Source of the DNA: Apium graveolens | Lineage: Eukaryota; Streptophyta; Magnoliopsida; Apiales; Apiaceae | NCBI RefSeq assembly: GCF_009905375.1 | Contig: NC_133657.1 | Location: 45,310,192 to 45,374,191, forward strand | Direction of reading: 5' to 3' | Length of the DNA stretch: 64,000 nt | Shown: in pieces, positions 22,645 to 34,297 of the stretch | How the letters are laid out: every line of letters starts with the position of its first letter | Position numbering within the stretch: the first letter of the stretch is position 1 | The notes under the pieces: model-generated | What the model was told of the DNA's origin: nothing | Database searches by the model: none | What the model saw: only the letters and a program-made list of their open reading frames with translations | Translations under genes and position numbers: made by a program

Positions 22645-23207
22645 TGTTAGGCCTCAATTATACTATAGAATGGGGTTGAATATAGTATCTAGAATCAATT
22701 CGATTATGAACACAAGTATGTAACAGAAAACAAGTTTATTCAATATATCAAACTCTGTTACAGTAGGTTTAATCTACTCTCTCAGTGATGTATGATATCA
22801 CTAAGAGCTGCTAGGGTTACAATGAATAATATTCTCGTGAATGATAACACTTATAGTGTAAACCCTAATCTGTGTTTATATAATACACAGTTACAAGATA
22901 ACTACTAATTGATATGATAATGATTATGTTTCCTAGAATACATCAATCAGAGATTATCTACTGCAGTCCTATAATTTTCCAGTTCTTCATGCATATCTTT
23001 ACTTGTTTAATCCAGATCCTCTCCTGTAAATCAGCTGATTTCCCTTATCTAAAGTGTACCCGCACTTAAGTCCTGATATAAGTTCTGACGCCATAAGTTC
23101 TGATAACTTCTTGTCTTCAGTAAGTTCAGATTTCCAGTTAAGTTCTGATACTAAGTTTTGAAACTAAACAAATCAGATTAGACAGGACATCACAAATATA
23201 TCTAACA
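22645..23207 (-). mobile_element. 5' LTR of copia A (563 bp)
   Basis: The ends are TG...CA (plus strand TGTTAGGCCTCAATT at 22645 and ATCTAACA ending at 23207). It contains a motif series TAAGTTCTGAT starting at 23067, 23079, 23094, 23121, 23139 and 23152. A related LTR in plus orientation lies at 55847-56125. No gene is present. Confidence 0.88.
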
Positions 23208-25355
23208 GAGTTGGCTACAGGAAATTCAGTTCTTAGGGCACATCATTAGTAACGAAGGAATAAAAGTGGACCCATCGAATATTGAAGCCGTTATGAATTG
23301 GGAAAGGCCAAGAACACCAACAGAAGTAAGAAGTTTCTTGGGATTAGCGGGATATTATCAGAGATTTGTTCAAGATTTCTCGAAGATTGCGATGCCTTTG
23401 ACAAAGCTTACCAGGAAAAATGAGAAATTGATATGGAACAAGAAGTGTGAAGAAAGTTTTCAAGAATTGAAGAAGAGATTGATCACGTGACCTATTTTTT
23501 CACTTCCAGATGATCAAGGGAATTTTTTAATTTATAGTGATGCTTCTCATAAGGGATTAGGTTGCCTCTTGATGCAGCATGATAAAGTTATTGCATATGC
23601 ATCTAGACAACTGAAACCTCATGAGCAGAAGTATCCTACTCATGACTTGGAAATAGCAGCAATAGTATTCACTTTGAAGATTTGGATACACTATCTATAT
23701 GGAGAAAGATGTGAGATTTATACAGACCATAAGAGCTTAAAGTACATATTCACACAAAAGGAACTGAACATGAGACAGAGAAGATGGTTAGAGTTGATCA
23801 AGGACTATGATTGTGCGATTAACTATCACCCAGGTAAAGCGAATGTAGTAGAAGACGCATTAAGCTGAAAAGAGAGATTGAACGTGTTGACAGTACCCGA
23901 GGAGTTATATAAGGAATTTCATAAATTGGAATTGGAAATCAGAGTTTGCAAGCCCAATGAAGCAAAGATGTATAGTATGACTTTTCAGTCAGAATTGTTA
24001 GAGAAAATAAAGAAGTGTCAAGAAGAAGTAATGGATCAGGATGTCAATCAATTGGTAGGAGAAGAGTTATGCACACAAAAGGATGATCAAGGTATTCTAA
24101 GATTTTCTTCCAGAATTTGGATTCCACCAGTGACAGAGTTAAAGAATGAAATTCTACAGGAAGCCCATAATTCAAAATATTCAATCCATCCCGGGAGTAC
24201 CAAGATGTACAGAGATCTAAAGAAAAATTATTAGTGGCTAGATATGAAGAGAGAAATTGCAGAATGGATTATTACAATAACTAGAGATTCCAGAATGGAA
24301 ATAGGAGCACATTGCTATGGACTTTATAGTCGGATTACCAAGGATGAAAATGAACCACGATGCCATCTGGGTTATAGTGGACAGACTAACCAAATCAGCT
24401 CATTTTCTACCTATCAATGAAAATTTTCACTGGACAACTTGGTTCACATGTATTTGAAAGAGGTAGTAGTTCGTCATGGAGTCCCCATATCTATTGTATC
24501 TGATCGAGATGCACGATTAAATTCAAGAATTTGGAGAAGTTTTCAGGAATGTTTTGGAACCAGATTAAATATGAGTACATCTTATCATCCACAAATGGAT
24601 GACCAAAGTGAAAGAATGATTCAGACAATTGAGGACCTGTTACGTGTTTGTGCTATTGATTTTAAGGACGAGCATTTGCCCTTAGTGGAATTTGCTTACA
24701 ACAACAGTTATCATGCCAGTATTGGAATGCCTCCCTATAAAGTTCTTTATGGACATAAATGTCGATCACCGGTATATTGGGATGAAGTAAGAGAATGAAA
24801 GATACTTGGACCCGAGTTGGTGCAATAAACAAAAGAAGTTGTTGAAGTTATTCAGAAAAGATTAATTTCAGCACATGATCATCAGAGAAAATATGCAGAT
24901 CAATCAAGAACGGATATGGAATTCGAAGACGGAGATTTAATATTGCTGAAAGTGTCACCATGGAAAGGATTGTCTAGATTTGAAAAGAAAGGAAAGTTGA
25001 GTCCTAGATACATTGGACCTTTTGAAGTTTTGAAGCGTGTTGGCAAAGTAGCGTATGAATTGGTGTTACCCCCGAGTATGGAGCACACTCATAATGTCTT
25101 TCATGTATCTATGCTTAAGAAGTATAATCCAGATTCCCGGCATGAGTATGAGCCAATAGAACTTTAGCCAGATCTGTCGTATGTTGAGAATACAATAGAT
25201 ATTCTAGAAGGAAGAGAGAAGGTGTCACGAAATAAAGTTGTAAAGTTAGTAAGAGTATTGTGGAGAAACCCAAGGGTTGAAGAATCAACTTGGGAGCTAG
25301 AAAGTGATATGTGAGAAAGTACCCTCATTCGTTTACTTAGGAGATTTTGAGGACA
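23208..25355 (+). pseudogene. Tekay-type gypsy pol: RT end, RNase H, integrase, chromodomain-like tail
   Basis: The plus strand encodes the end of RT ([40 protein letters not shown]), RNase H ([50 protein letters not shown]) and the integrase zinc-domain start. A deletion near 24260-24300 follows; then come the integrase core ([56 protein letters not shown]) and the GPY/F module ([31 protein letters not shown]). The tail from 25168 (LVRVLWRNPRVEESTWELES) fits a chromodomain, pointing to the Tekay/Del chromoviruses. Stops at 23491, 23866, 24232 and elsewhere make it inactive. The 5' half is missing because copia A sits at 23207. Confidence 0.87.
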
Positions 25356-25365
25356 GAATCCTTTT

Positions 25366-25378
25366 AAGGGGGGAAAGA
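25366..25378 (+). other. Polypurine tract of the Tekay element
   Basis: AAGGGGGGAAAGA lies directly before the LTR start TGTAATATCC at 25379. Confidence 0.85.
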
Positions 25379-28300
25379 TGTAATATCCAAGATGTATCGT
25401 GTAATTATTTTTGTCAATAAATAAATATTTCGTATTTATTATATGAATTTTGGTGAATTATCTGTTAAGTGGTATCTGCGTTTGGATGTTTAAATGTGAT
25501 AAAATTTGAGTATTCTAATTTTTATATGTCCAAAATAAAGTATAGATAATTGTGATATTTTTCAATTAATTTTTATGTTGTTAAATGATTTTATAAAGGA
25601 TTTATGGATTTAATAAGTTATTTTTCCGAGTAATTATAAACTATTTTGTATAATAAAAAATCGACTGACTTCAATCGTTTGTACATTTTTACAACCCGGA
25701 AGTCTCGGGATAACTCCTTTCTAACCTAATTGGAATATTCCGAGCATTTTTCATGTTTTAACATTTTCGATCCGGAGTACAGTTTTACTCGTGTGGGTCC
25801 CGGTACAAAATTTTCGATACAATATTCGTTTTGATAAATCGATAAAACCCGTATTTCGAGAAACGGGGTATTTTGATTAAACTCTTATATTATCTTCTCG
25901 TAATTCGTGTAACCAAAGTGCTGAGACCAAGACTGTATTTACAAAAAGCTTGGTTTGGTAATTATCCCAAAAACTGGTACCGAATTGGATCTGTTTTATC
26001 AATTTAGTATTTTACTTTATATCCGATATGATCCAACGGGGTACCAATATTCCGTAAATAAATATAACCCTTACCTTAATTTATTTTGTACACATAATCA
26101 TTTGCAAACAGTAAAAATATATAATTTTTAGAGGAAAACTCTAAATTCATAGTGTTTTTGAGAATCAAATTAAGATTTGAAGGTGTTACCGATATCCGAT
26201 TTTAGACTTCAAGTAATCAAAACAAAGGTATTGAAGAGTACTATCAGATTCTACTATTCATACTATTGCAGAATCAATAGGTATTTTCCTATAATTTTAT
26301 TTAAATTCGAATTATTTCGGGATTAATTATGAATTTTTTATTTTGATGTTATTTGTATGATTTGATGATTGTATGTTGTAGATAATTTGATTCTAATTAT
26401 TTTGGTATATCATATGTTGAATTTGGAGTTCAATAACATATAGAAAATTGGGTTTGATTTTTGAAATAATTAAATTAGGGTTTGAATATAGTATGAATGT
26501 TCTTAATTGAATTTAGTCATTTTTGATTCAAGGGTTATTAGCTTAAATTGATTGTACCACTGAATAGATCATTGGAAATGAATCGATTGGTACTAGTGGC
26601 TTGAACAGAGGGTAACCCGAAGGCGCTGATCGGAAAATCGGGCTTGGCGGCGGCATAAATTTCAGTCGAATTTCCCGGTCGATTTCCTAGTTGTTTGATT
26701 GATTTGATCACAGATAAGGTTCCTGGAAGCTCAGGGATCATCCCCTGTTAATTTCGTGTAATTCTGGAGCGTTTTGAGGCCTTTCTGAAAAGCTCCATGG
26801 CGACGGCCAGGGAGTCCGGCCGGCGGTGGTCGTCGGGGAAGACGACAGGGTGGCAAACTATAGTTTGGCCCCCTGAAGTTTCCCTGACTTACAAAATTAG
26901 TATTTCAGTTTTAAAAACTTGCAAAAATTAGATTTCTATTTTTCAAAATTTATAAAAATTATATTTCTATTTATAATAATTTTCAAAAATTGATTTTACT
27001 TATTTAAAGTTCCAAAAATTCATTATTTTAATTTCAAAAATTATGTTTAATTCAAAAATAAATATGAATTATTTAGTTAATTAATTTTAGTTGATAATTA
27101 ATTATTTAATTGGCCAATTAATTTAATATTAATTGATTAATTGATTTCATTGATTATTAATTAATTTAAATTAATTATTTAATTAGATTTAATTATTTCT
27201 TTTGATTTAAAAATTCCGAAAAATAGTTTCGAACTTTAAAATTGTTATTTTAAATTATTTTCAAGGATCGATAATTATTATAAAATGATTTTAAAGTTAG
27301 ATTCGGGTATTCGAACCCTGTTAATTGCTTGTAAATGATTCATCGACCTGTTTAAATTCTGAAAAATATTAAAAAATTCTTATTAAATACCCGGAAAATC
27401 ATTTTAACCTCAAATTTTCTTTGGAAAATTATTTTTATTGAATATATTACGTTCTATGAGTTATATATGATCTGATTGATGTGTAATAAGCTTATGTGTA
27501 TGTTGTTTAACTATTTTTATCATAACTTTCAATCCAAAGTCGGATTTGGGTGAAACGAAGGTAAGATATAAGCTTGTATCGAATAGAATAAAGTGAGAAT
27601 GAGTATTGATAGATACTTGTGATATCTAGCAGAGGAAGTAAGTCGTAGAAAGGGGAAGCAGATAGTTAGTGATTAGGAATCAGTGAACGAGAGCAAGTGA
27701 AGCGTTAGCAGATTGAGAAAAGCAAGTGAGTCCTAAACTACCTTGATATGTGCTTGGAATAGTTCTGTTTTATATTAAAAATACTTTGAAGTATTTAACC
27801 TTAAACCCTGATTCCAGTTATTGATTTTCAGTCGTAAGCCTTATTCTTTGTAAACCATTGATTGTTGAATACCCAGATACGAACCGCAAATATACGATAC
27901 TACTCCACAAATACATACAAACTATATATTGATCAGTGAATCATAATTGTTTGACATACAAACCTTCATACCTGATACATCATAAGATTAATACTTATAA
28001 CCATGAGACTTTGATTCTTCTGTTATGTAATTCTTTTACCGGCTGATAGCCAATCCTTGTACTTACCTTGTTATACCTTTTTGGTGATTGCAAATCACCT
28101 TATGTTTGAAGACAAATGTTGTTTATAATTCTGTTTATTAATTCATATTGTTTATTCTGTTATTGTTATATATTTTGATTGTTTTGATAAATGTGGACCA
28201 GAATCGTGGTCAGACTAGACTTATGGTCGTATTAGGCCAATGTGTGCCTTTGACCCAATATATAGAGTAGAGCTACGCGCCTTGCTCGGGGTTAGTGTGT

Positions 28301-28826
28301 GACTGATCAGCAGCCTAACCTTGGTTTTTAAATTAAAAATGAATATCCAATTCTAATTATTGTGTATTAGTAAACTTAATTCCTTAAAATCATTTCATGT
28401 GATCATTGTTTAATCTCATTATTGTCACTGTGACTTGCTGAGCTAGTTAGCTCACTCTTGCGAATCTGTTTTTGTTTTTTTCCAGATAAGAAGGAGCTCG
28501 TGGGTAAAGAGGATCCCCAATCAAGTGTGCAAGCTAGGATTCCAGGTTGAGACGGAATAAGCTAGCTGAAGACTTTTGTTATAGTTTAAGTTTGAAAGTT
28601 TGTAAAAATGTTTTATTTTCAGATGTAAGTTAAACTAGATGGTTTTGGTACGTTTATAATATAAGTAAGGTTGTGGATTGTGTGCATATTTTAACCTATT
28701 CTGATCCGTGGAATATGGTAAATAGGGTTATTGCATATATTTTATTATCATAATCAGGTTTATATATTGTGTGTTTGTGTGTGTGTTGTGAACCCCAAAC
28801 TTTTAACCCGGGTTTGGAGCGCGTCA
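25379..28826 (+). mobile_element. 3' LTR of Tekay-type gypsy (3.45 kb)
   Basis: It starts TGTAATATCCAAGATG and ends TTGGAGCGCGTCA. A clearly related LTR with the same start and end blocks forms the solo LTR at 43236-46666, for example the shared text around 28190-28330 and 46020-46165. A run of A/T-rich repeats (about 26930-27200) is common to both. No gene is present; short ORFs here are chance frames. Confidence 0.88.
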
Positions 28827-28906
28827 TATCACCCACAAAAACATCGGCCGTAATTGTGTTTAGACATCGGTTTTTTACCGATGTCTATTAGCCATTTCCA
28901 GTAGTG
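28827..28906. mobile_element. CACTA (En/Spm-type) transposon terminus
   Basis: The right end reads CCAGTAGTG at 28906, that is CACTACTGG on the minus strand, the typical CACTA terminus. Subterminal ACATCGG motifs occur at about 28843 and 28863. The stretch near 28862-28886 forms a hairpin with 10-bp arms (AGACATCGGT and ACCGATGTCT). It lies between a gypsy LTR end and the RNase H gene of copia D, so it was inserted in D and later split by the gypsy. Only one end is visible and no transposase is seen. Confidence 0.72.
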
Positions 28907-29181
28907 ACAACCAGCTTCTCATCTCCTCCATACACCAGGAATGAATATTTAGTCCTCTTTAGGTACTTAAGAATATTCTTGACAGTTATCCAGTGACCCT
29001 CACTTGGATTAGACTGGTATCTGCTCGGTATGCTCAAGGCATACGAAACATCAGGACGAGTACATATCATCGCATGCATTAGAGATCCAATTGTCGAAGT
29101 ATATGGAACTTTGCTCATACATCCCTTATCATCTAATGATTTAGGGCAATTATTTTTTGAGATCAATATCCCATGAAACAT
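28907..29181 (-). pseudogene. Copia D RNase H, truncated
   Basis: The minus frame encodes KVPYTSTIGSLMHAMICTRP, DVSYALSIPSRYQSNPSEGH, WITVKNILKYLKRTKYSFLV and YGGDEKLVV, matching the beginning of a copia RNase H. The match ends at 28907, where the CACTA terminus starts. The catalytic acidic residues further on are lost. Confidence 0.85.
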
Positions 29182-29190
29182 AGGGACATA

Positions 29191-29950
29191 TCATCTTTTT
29201 GCCTCTTGCATCCCAAAATGATGTAATACTTTATCAATGTATGTACTCTGACTTAGGCTGATTGATTTCCTTGATCTATCTCTAAAGATCTTGATCCCTA
29301 AGGCCTTCATCGAGAAACTATTTCCCAACCAAGTCTTAACAGCCTGTAGAGAAGGTATGTCATTCTCTATTAGTATTATGTCATCTACATATAATACTGG
29401 GAATGCCACAAGGCTCCCACTAACCTTCTTGTAAACACGTAGTTCATCTTCGTTTTGAATAAAGCCAAATTCTTTGACAGTTTCATCAAAATCACGATTC
29501 CATCTCCTTGAGGCCTGCTTCAATATATAAATAGATCGAAGCAACTTACAGACCATCTTAGCAAACTTGTGATTGACAAAACCCTTAGGTTGTATCATGT
29601 ATACATCCTCTTTAAGGCTCCCATTTAAGAAAGCGGTTTTAACATTCATTTGCCAAATCTCATAGTTGTAGTAAGCAACTATTGCTAGCAAAATCCTGAT
29701 GGACTTGACCATAGCAACTGGTGAAAAAGTCTCATCATAGTCTATACCATGAATTTGTTTGAAACATTTTGCCACTAGTCGTGCTTTATAGGTCTGTACT
29801 TTACCATCCATGTCAGTATTCTTCTTGAAAACCTGCTTGCACCCTATAGGTTTTACCCCTTCAGGTGGATCAACTAAAGTCCATACTTTATTTTAATACA
29901 TGGATTCCATCTCAGATTTCATGGCATCTAGCCATCTCTCGGAGTCTGGA
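29191..29950 (-). pseudogene. Copia D reverse transcriptase, catalytic Asp lost
   Basis: The 206-codon minus frame from 29811 gives GKVQTYKARLVAKCFKQIHG, DYDETFSPVAMVKSIRILLA, WQMNVKTAFLNGSLKEDVYM, ILKQASRRWNRDFDETVKEF and VLYVDDIILIENDI. The YVDD box is intact. The upstream catalytic Asp is Asn: QMNVKTAF in place of the family's QMDVKTAF. The N-terminal part (to about 29950) lies in another frame. The product is inactive. Confidence 0.86.
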
Positions 29951-31461
29951 CTGTTCATAGCTTCTTGGTAGGTAAGAGGATCATCATTGTCTATGAGCGT
30001 TACATCATCATCTTGAGTTAAGAGAAATCCATAATATCTCTCTAGTTTATGACGAGCCCTACTAGATCTACGAACAACCTGTGTTTCCGAACCAGGAACA
30101 TCTTGATGTACTTTCTACCCACTTTCCAACTCTAGTTCAATGTTATTTTGTACAACTCGATCTTCATTGAGATCTATAGTCCTCCCACTAATTTTCTTTG
30201 AAAGTAACTCTCTTTCAAGAAATACAGCAGTTTGAGCAACAAACACTATGTTCGTAGTAGGATTATAGAATCTATACCCATTAGTTTCTTCAGGATATTC
30301 CACAAAATACTTATCAAATTTTGGTTATAGCTTGTCAGACATCAAACATGTCACAAACACTTCGCATCCCCATAATTTCAATATGACATGTTGTGACGTT
30401 TCTCAGTCCATATCTCATATGGACTCTTTGAACCGATTTAGTTAAAACTCGGTTTAATGTATATGCAGCCGTTTCTAGAGCATAACCCCAGAAACTTATT
30501 GGAAGATCTGCTAGACTCATCATCGATTGCATCATGTCCAACAAGGTACGATTTCTCCTCTCAGAAACTCCATTCCATTGAGGCATTCCAGGAGGAGTAA
30601 GCTGTTATACGATACAATACTCCTTCAAGAAACCTTTAACCTCGAGCCTTAAGTATTCTCCTCTACGATCTGATCGTAGAACTATTATACTTCCCCTGTT
30701 CGCTTTTCCACTTTAGCCTTGTATTCTTTGAACTTTTCAAAAGAATCGGATTTGTTCTTCAAAAGATATATATATCAATATCTACTGAAATCGTCAGTAA
30801 ATGTAATAAAGTAGTAAAAGCCACCTCTTGCCATCGTACGCATTGGACCACATACATCACTATGTATAAGTCCTAATCGTTCGGTGGCCCTTTCACCTTG
30901 CCTGGTAGAAGGAGCTTTAGCCATTTTTCCAATGAGACAAGATTTACATTCTTCGTATGATTCAAAATCAAACTTATCCATGTAACCATCTTGATCTAAT
31001 TTGGAAATTTTTTTCTCATTAATGTGACCTAAACGACAATGCCAAAGGTATGTTTGATTTGAGTCTTTCATTTTAATACGTTTATTATCATTATTTATAT
31101 TATAGACAAGAGTATCTAAACCAAGAACATATAAACCATTAAACAAGCGTACAACCCCATAGGTAACATTATTCAATGAAAAGGAACAATTATTGTTCTT
31201 AATCAAAAATGAAAAACCTTTCTTGTACAAATAAGAAACCGAGATAATGTTTCTGCAAATCGCAGGCACGTAAAAATAGTTATCTAGTTCTAAAACAAGC
31301 CCAGCGGGCAATGATAAATGATAAGTCCCTACAGCTAAAGCAGCAACCTTTGTTCCATTTCCAACTTGTAGGTCAACTTCTCCCTTCGCCAGTGTTTTAC
31401 TTCCATGCAGTTCCTGCATATTATACAAATATGAGAACCACATACAGTATCTAATACCCAA
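29951..31461 (-). pseudogene. Copia D protease flank and integrase, broken
   Basis: The frame at 31461-30775 includes NIISVSYLYKKGFSFLIKNN, TYLWHCRLGHINEKKISKLD with CKSCLIGKMAKAP (HHCC zinc motif) and GLIHSDVCGPMRTMARGGFY, which carries the first integrase Asp. The core continues through a degraded stretch (30774-30587). Next comes PQWNGVSERRNRTLLDMMQS (30586-30335), with the catalytic Glu region, then the C-terminal domain EYPEETNGYRFYNPTTNIVF at 30303. At least three breaks separate these pieces. Confidence 0.82.
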
Positions 31462-32366
31462 GATATAGAAGTAGGCAAATTGACTTCTATAACATAAATA
31501 CCTGAATCAGAAGCGGCAATAAAAACCTTCTTCTTCTTCAGATCCTCCAAATAAGCATGACAGTTCCTCTTCGAATGACATTGTTTCTTGCAATAGTGAC
31601 AATCACCAACCTTTGGAACACCACTTTTAGGCTTCAAGGCCTTGGTCGAATCAGGTTTCGGATTGACATTAGATTTAGATCCCATCTTCCTCTTGCCTTT
31701 CTATTTACCCTTTTCTTTGTCCTTCCCCTTATTCACCATCAACATGGGAATAGGGGCGCCTTCTGAATGTTGGTCTCAGCAGTTTTCAACATTGCCAACC
31801 ATTCGGTGGGGTTCTTATCTATCTCATTCATATTGTAATTCATCACAAATTGAGAATAGCTGTTGTTTAAAGATTGCAACATCAGATCAATCGGGTGCTC
31901 CATAGCAATCAGGGCACCCAATTTGGTAAGGTACTCAATATACCTTATCATCCTTAGAATATGCGGTCCAACCGGATCACGTTCTCCCTATTTATATGCG
32001 TTCAACGACTTGAAAGTATCAAACCATTCCTAATGAGCCTGTCCTTCAAACATATGTTTAAGATGCTCAATCATATCATAAGAATCCATATTCTCATGTT
32101 GTTTCTGAAGTTCATCACTCATGGTCTCTAACATGAGACAATGAACATCCGTGTCATCATCGATATATTTCTGATAAATAGTATGTTGAGCGCAGGATGC
32201 TCCTTCAGAGAGAGGTGCAAGGCAAGGAATATCTATTACATAAAGCTTGCACTCTTATTTGAGGACAATCCTTAAGTTCATTTGCCAGTTAATGAAGTTT
32301 GTTCTTGTCAGCTTGTCCTTCTCAAGGACTAATCACACAGAGAAGTTGTTTGAATTATTTGCCATT
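31335..32366 (-). pseudogene. Copia D gag, broken
   Basis: Gag starts at ATG 32366 (MANNSNNFSV, then a TGA), with LEKDKLTRTNFINWQMNLRI following in frame, the usual gag N-terminus of this copia group. The capsid part (32200-31740) includes IEYLTKLGALIAMEHPIDLM and LNNSYSQFVMNYNMNEID. The nucleocapsid part at 31685-31335 has a CCHC knuckle, CHYCKKQCHSKRNC. The protease active-site flank SWVLDTVCGSHICI follows, where the usual D-S-G reads D-T-V. Confidence 0.8.
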
Positions 32367-33699
32367 TGATATCTACAATGTTTAAAAATGCATAAGATAA
32401 ATTAGCCTATAGATGATTATTAAATTATGTTCAAGTGATTATTCATATATATTCAAAATATATATCTCCCACTATTTTTATCAAATTAATAGCCCTAACT
32501 ATTAATTCGCAAAGAATATCTTCTATATACTTTCTAGTGAGCCAAGATCCATATTTCATCATATCTTAGGTAAACATTGGCTTTTCTCCCAAAATAAGAT
32601 TATTTAGGTAGATAACATTTGTCAATTATATCAACTATATAACTCTTAGATAGTTTAGTAGAACAATTTTTATTCGTATTTATTCAATAAATCTCACCAA
32701 ACTCTATGCCTCTAAGTTCATAATACTATAGTGGTAACTTAGTTAAGTCAAACCCAAAGGTTTAAAAAGTATCATATACTTCAATACGCCATCCCATGAT
32801 AGATGGGAGTACTTCGCTCTAGCGAACCCACTCCTTATCGATCTAGGGATTAACGCGTTGGACATATTGGAAGGCATCTAAACAACTTAATATAAACATT
32901 AAGGTTTTGTTAGTATTAAAATGATCACGATCCCATCGTAAAGAGATTCCCAATTTTTCCTTGAATAAAATACTTCAAATCAATACTCTTCAATGATTTG
33001 ATTTCCAGGTAGTGAGGGAGTCACATCGGTCTCGCTTAAAACCCACAACCTTACAAGTTCAATGAACCCATTTTTGACAAAATCGCCCCAAGTCGGAAAT
33101 AAAGAAGATTCGTATTTTATTCCATGTTTCATAAACACGAGAATCTCATAATCATTTATAAATTTTAAATTTTGAGTAGTTAAAGATTTTATCTTGTTTA
33201 AGTAGGCATGGCATAGGTGACGTATCTAATACATACATTCATGCATGATTAATTTAATTAAAGCATGCATCATTAACTATTCTATGCATACATTCATACA
33301 CCAATATGTAAAGTGCGATATGTAAATGTGCTTGGTTATGGCCTTTATCCTATGTGATCCTTTTCAAGCTAATGAAAGGATCAAGGTCAATCTATGATGA
33401 ATAATATAAATACAATTACAAGTCTTCATTCTTCTTTCTTCCATAGTTGCTCCTTCTCTTTTGGACCACCTTCTTCCTTGCAAGTCTCCATTAATAATTA
33501 CATAGAATAATTTAAAAAAATTCTAATACAATTACAAGAATAACTCGAGTTACATTCGAGATACACGCATTACAAAGAAAAAATGATATGGAAGTCGTAT
33601 TTAGAAACCAAAACCATAAATAAAAAAAACCATAAACTAAAGGGTCTTAAGGCCATAACCATACACCATGCTAACACATGACACATAACAAAACACTTA
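32367..33699 (-). other. Copia D leader, first part
   Basis: This is the untranslated stretch between gag and the PIF/Harbinger insertion. It is AT-rich, with no ORF of note, and continues at 38012-38474 on the other side of the inserted transposon. The direct repeat TTA at 33697-33699 and 38012-38014 supports the join. Nothing else is recognised. Confidence 0.6.
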
Positions 33700-33729
33700 G
33701 GCTTCATTTGGATTGGGGGTTGAGGAGAG

Positions 33730-33835
33730 AGGGGTTGGGTTGGGTTAGGTTAGGCTAGGTTGGGTTGGGTTAGGCTAGGTTGGGTTGATCCCTTACATTA
33801 TTTGGATGTAAGGGTTGGGTTGGGTTAGGCAGGGT
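33730..33835. repeat. Subterminal GGGTT-rich repeat of the PIF/Harbinger element
   Basis: Short units GGGTTGGGTTAGG and GGCTAGGTTGGG are repeated, with two blocks related by a further GGGTTGGGTTAGGC at about 33814. They resemble the G-rich subterminal sequence at the other end in inverted form. Confidence 0.7.
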
Positions 33836-34297
33836 TCAACCCTTACCATGTTTGGTTCGAAGGTCGGAGAAAACTTGATTTTTGCTATGTTTGAAATATT
33901 TTTAGAAAGTTGGATTGTTAAAAAAAATGAATATCTTAAATAATTAAAAACAATGAATTAAAATTAAACTTCAATAATTATTACCAAATAAATAAAAGAA
34001 TATAATTTTAAATTTTTTTACATGGAAAATTAAAAATATAATTAAATTGTGCAACTTAATATTTTATTATATACCATCTTATTGATTTTCTTTTTATTAT
34101 TATAAGATATAATATTATGTATATTAAGTAAGTAACTTTGTATAAAAAAATTAGGTATATCTTCATTATGAGATACTTTCTTGGATTAATAAGAACTTCT
34201 CATCATTTTCATACTTTCGGCATAAAAGTAATAAGAAGTTAAGAATTAATCAAAAAAATTAAGAACTAAACTCTCAAATTCACCAGAGTACAAAAGT

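Larger units (their letters stand above)
19252..23207 (-). mobile_element. SIRE-type copia element A, 5' part
   Basis: This half holds the 5' LTR (22645-23207), primer-binding site, gag, protease and most of integrase. It lies inside a plus-strand Tekay gypsy: gypsy RT sequence starts right after the LTR end at 23208. The left flank of A is outside the window, so the full target duplication (right side GAGTT, 23208-23212) cannot be confirmed. Confidence 0.85.
23208..28826 (+). mobile_element. Tekay-type gypsy element, 3' half
   Basis: The internal pol end, polypurine tract and 3' LTR are in plus orientation. The element is cut on the left by copia A. On the right it is inserted in a CACTA terminal region (28827-28906). 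Its 5' half should lie beyond the left edge of the window. Confidence 0.85.

Noticed and set aside
33735..33800. Telomere-like GGTTAGG runs
   Set aside because: Plant telomere repeat is TTTAGGG; these are irregular G-rich units just inside a PIF/Harbinger end and have inverted partners at the other end.
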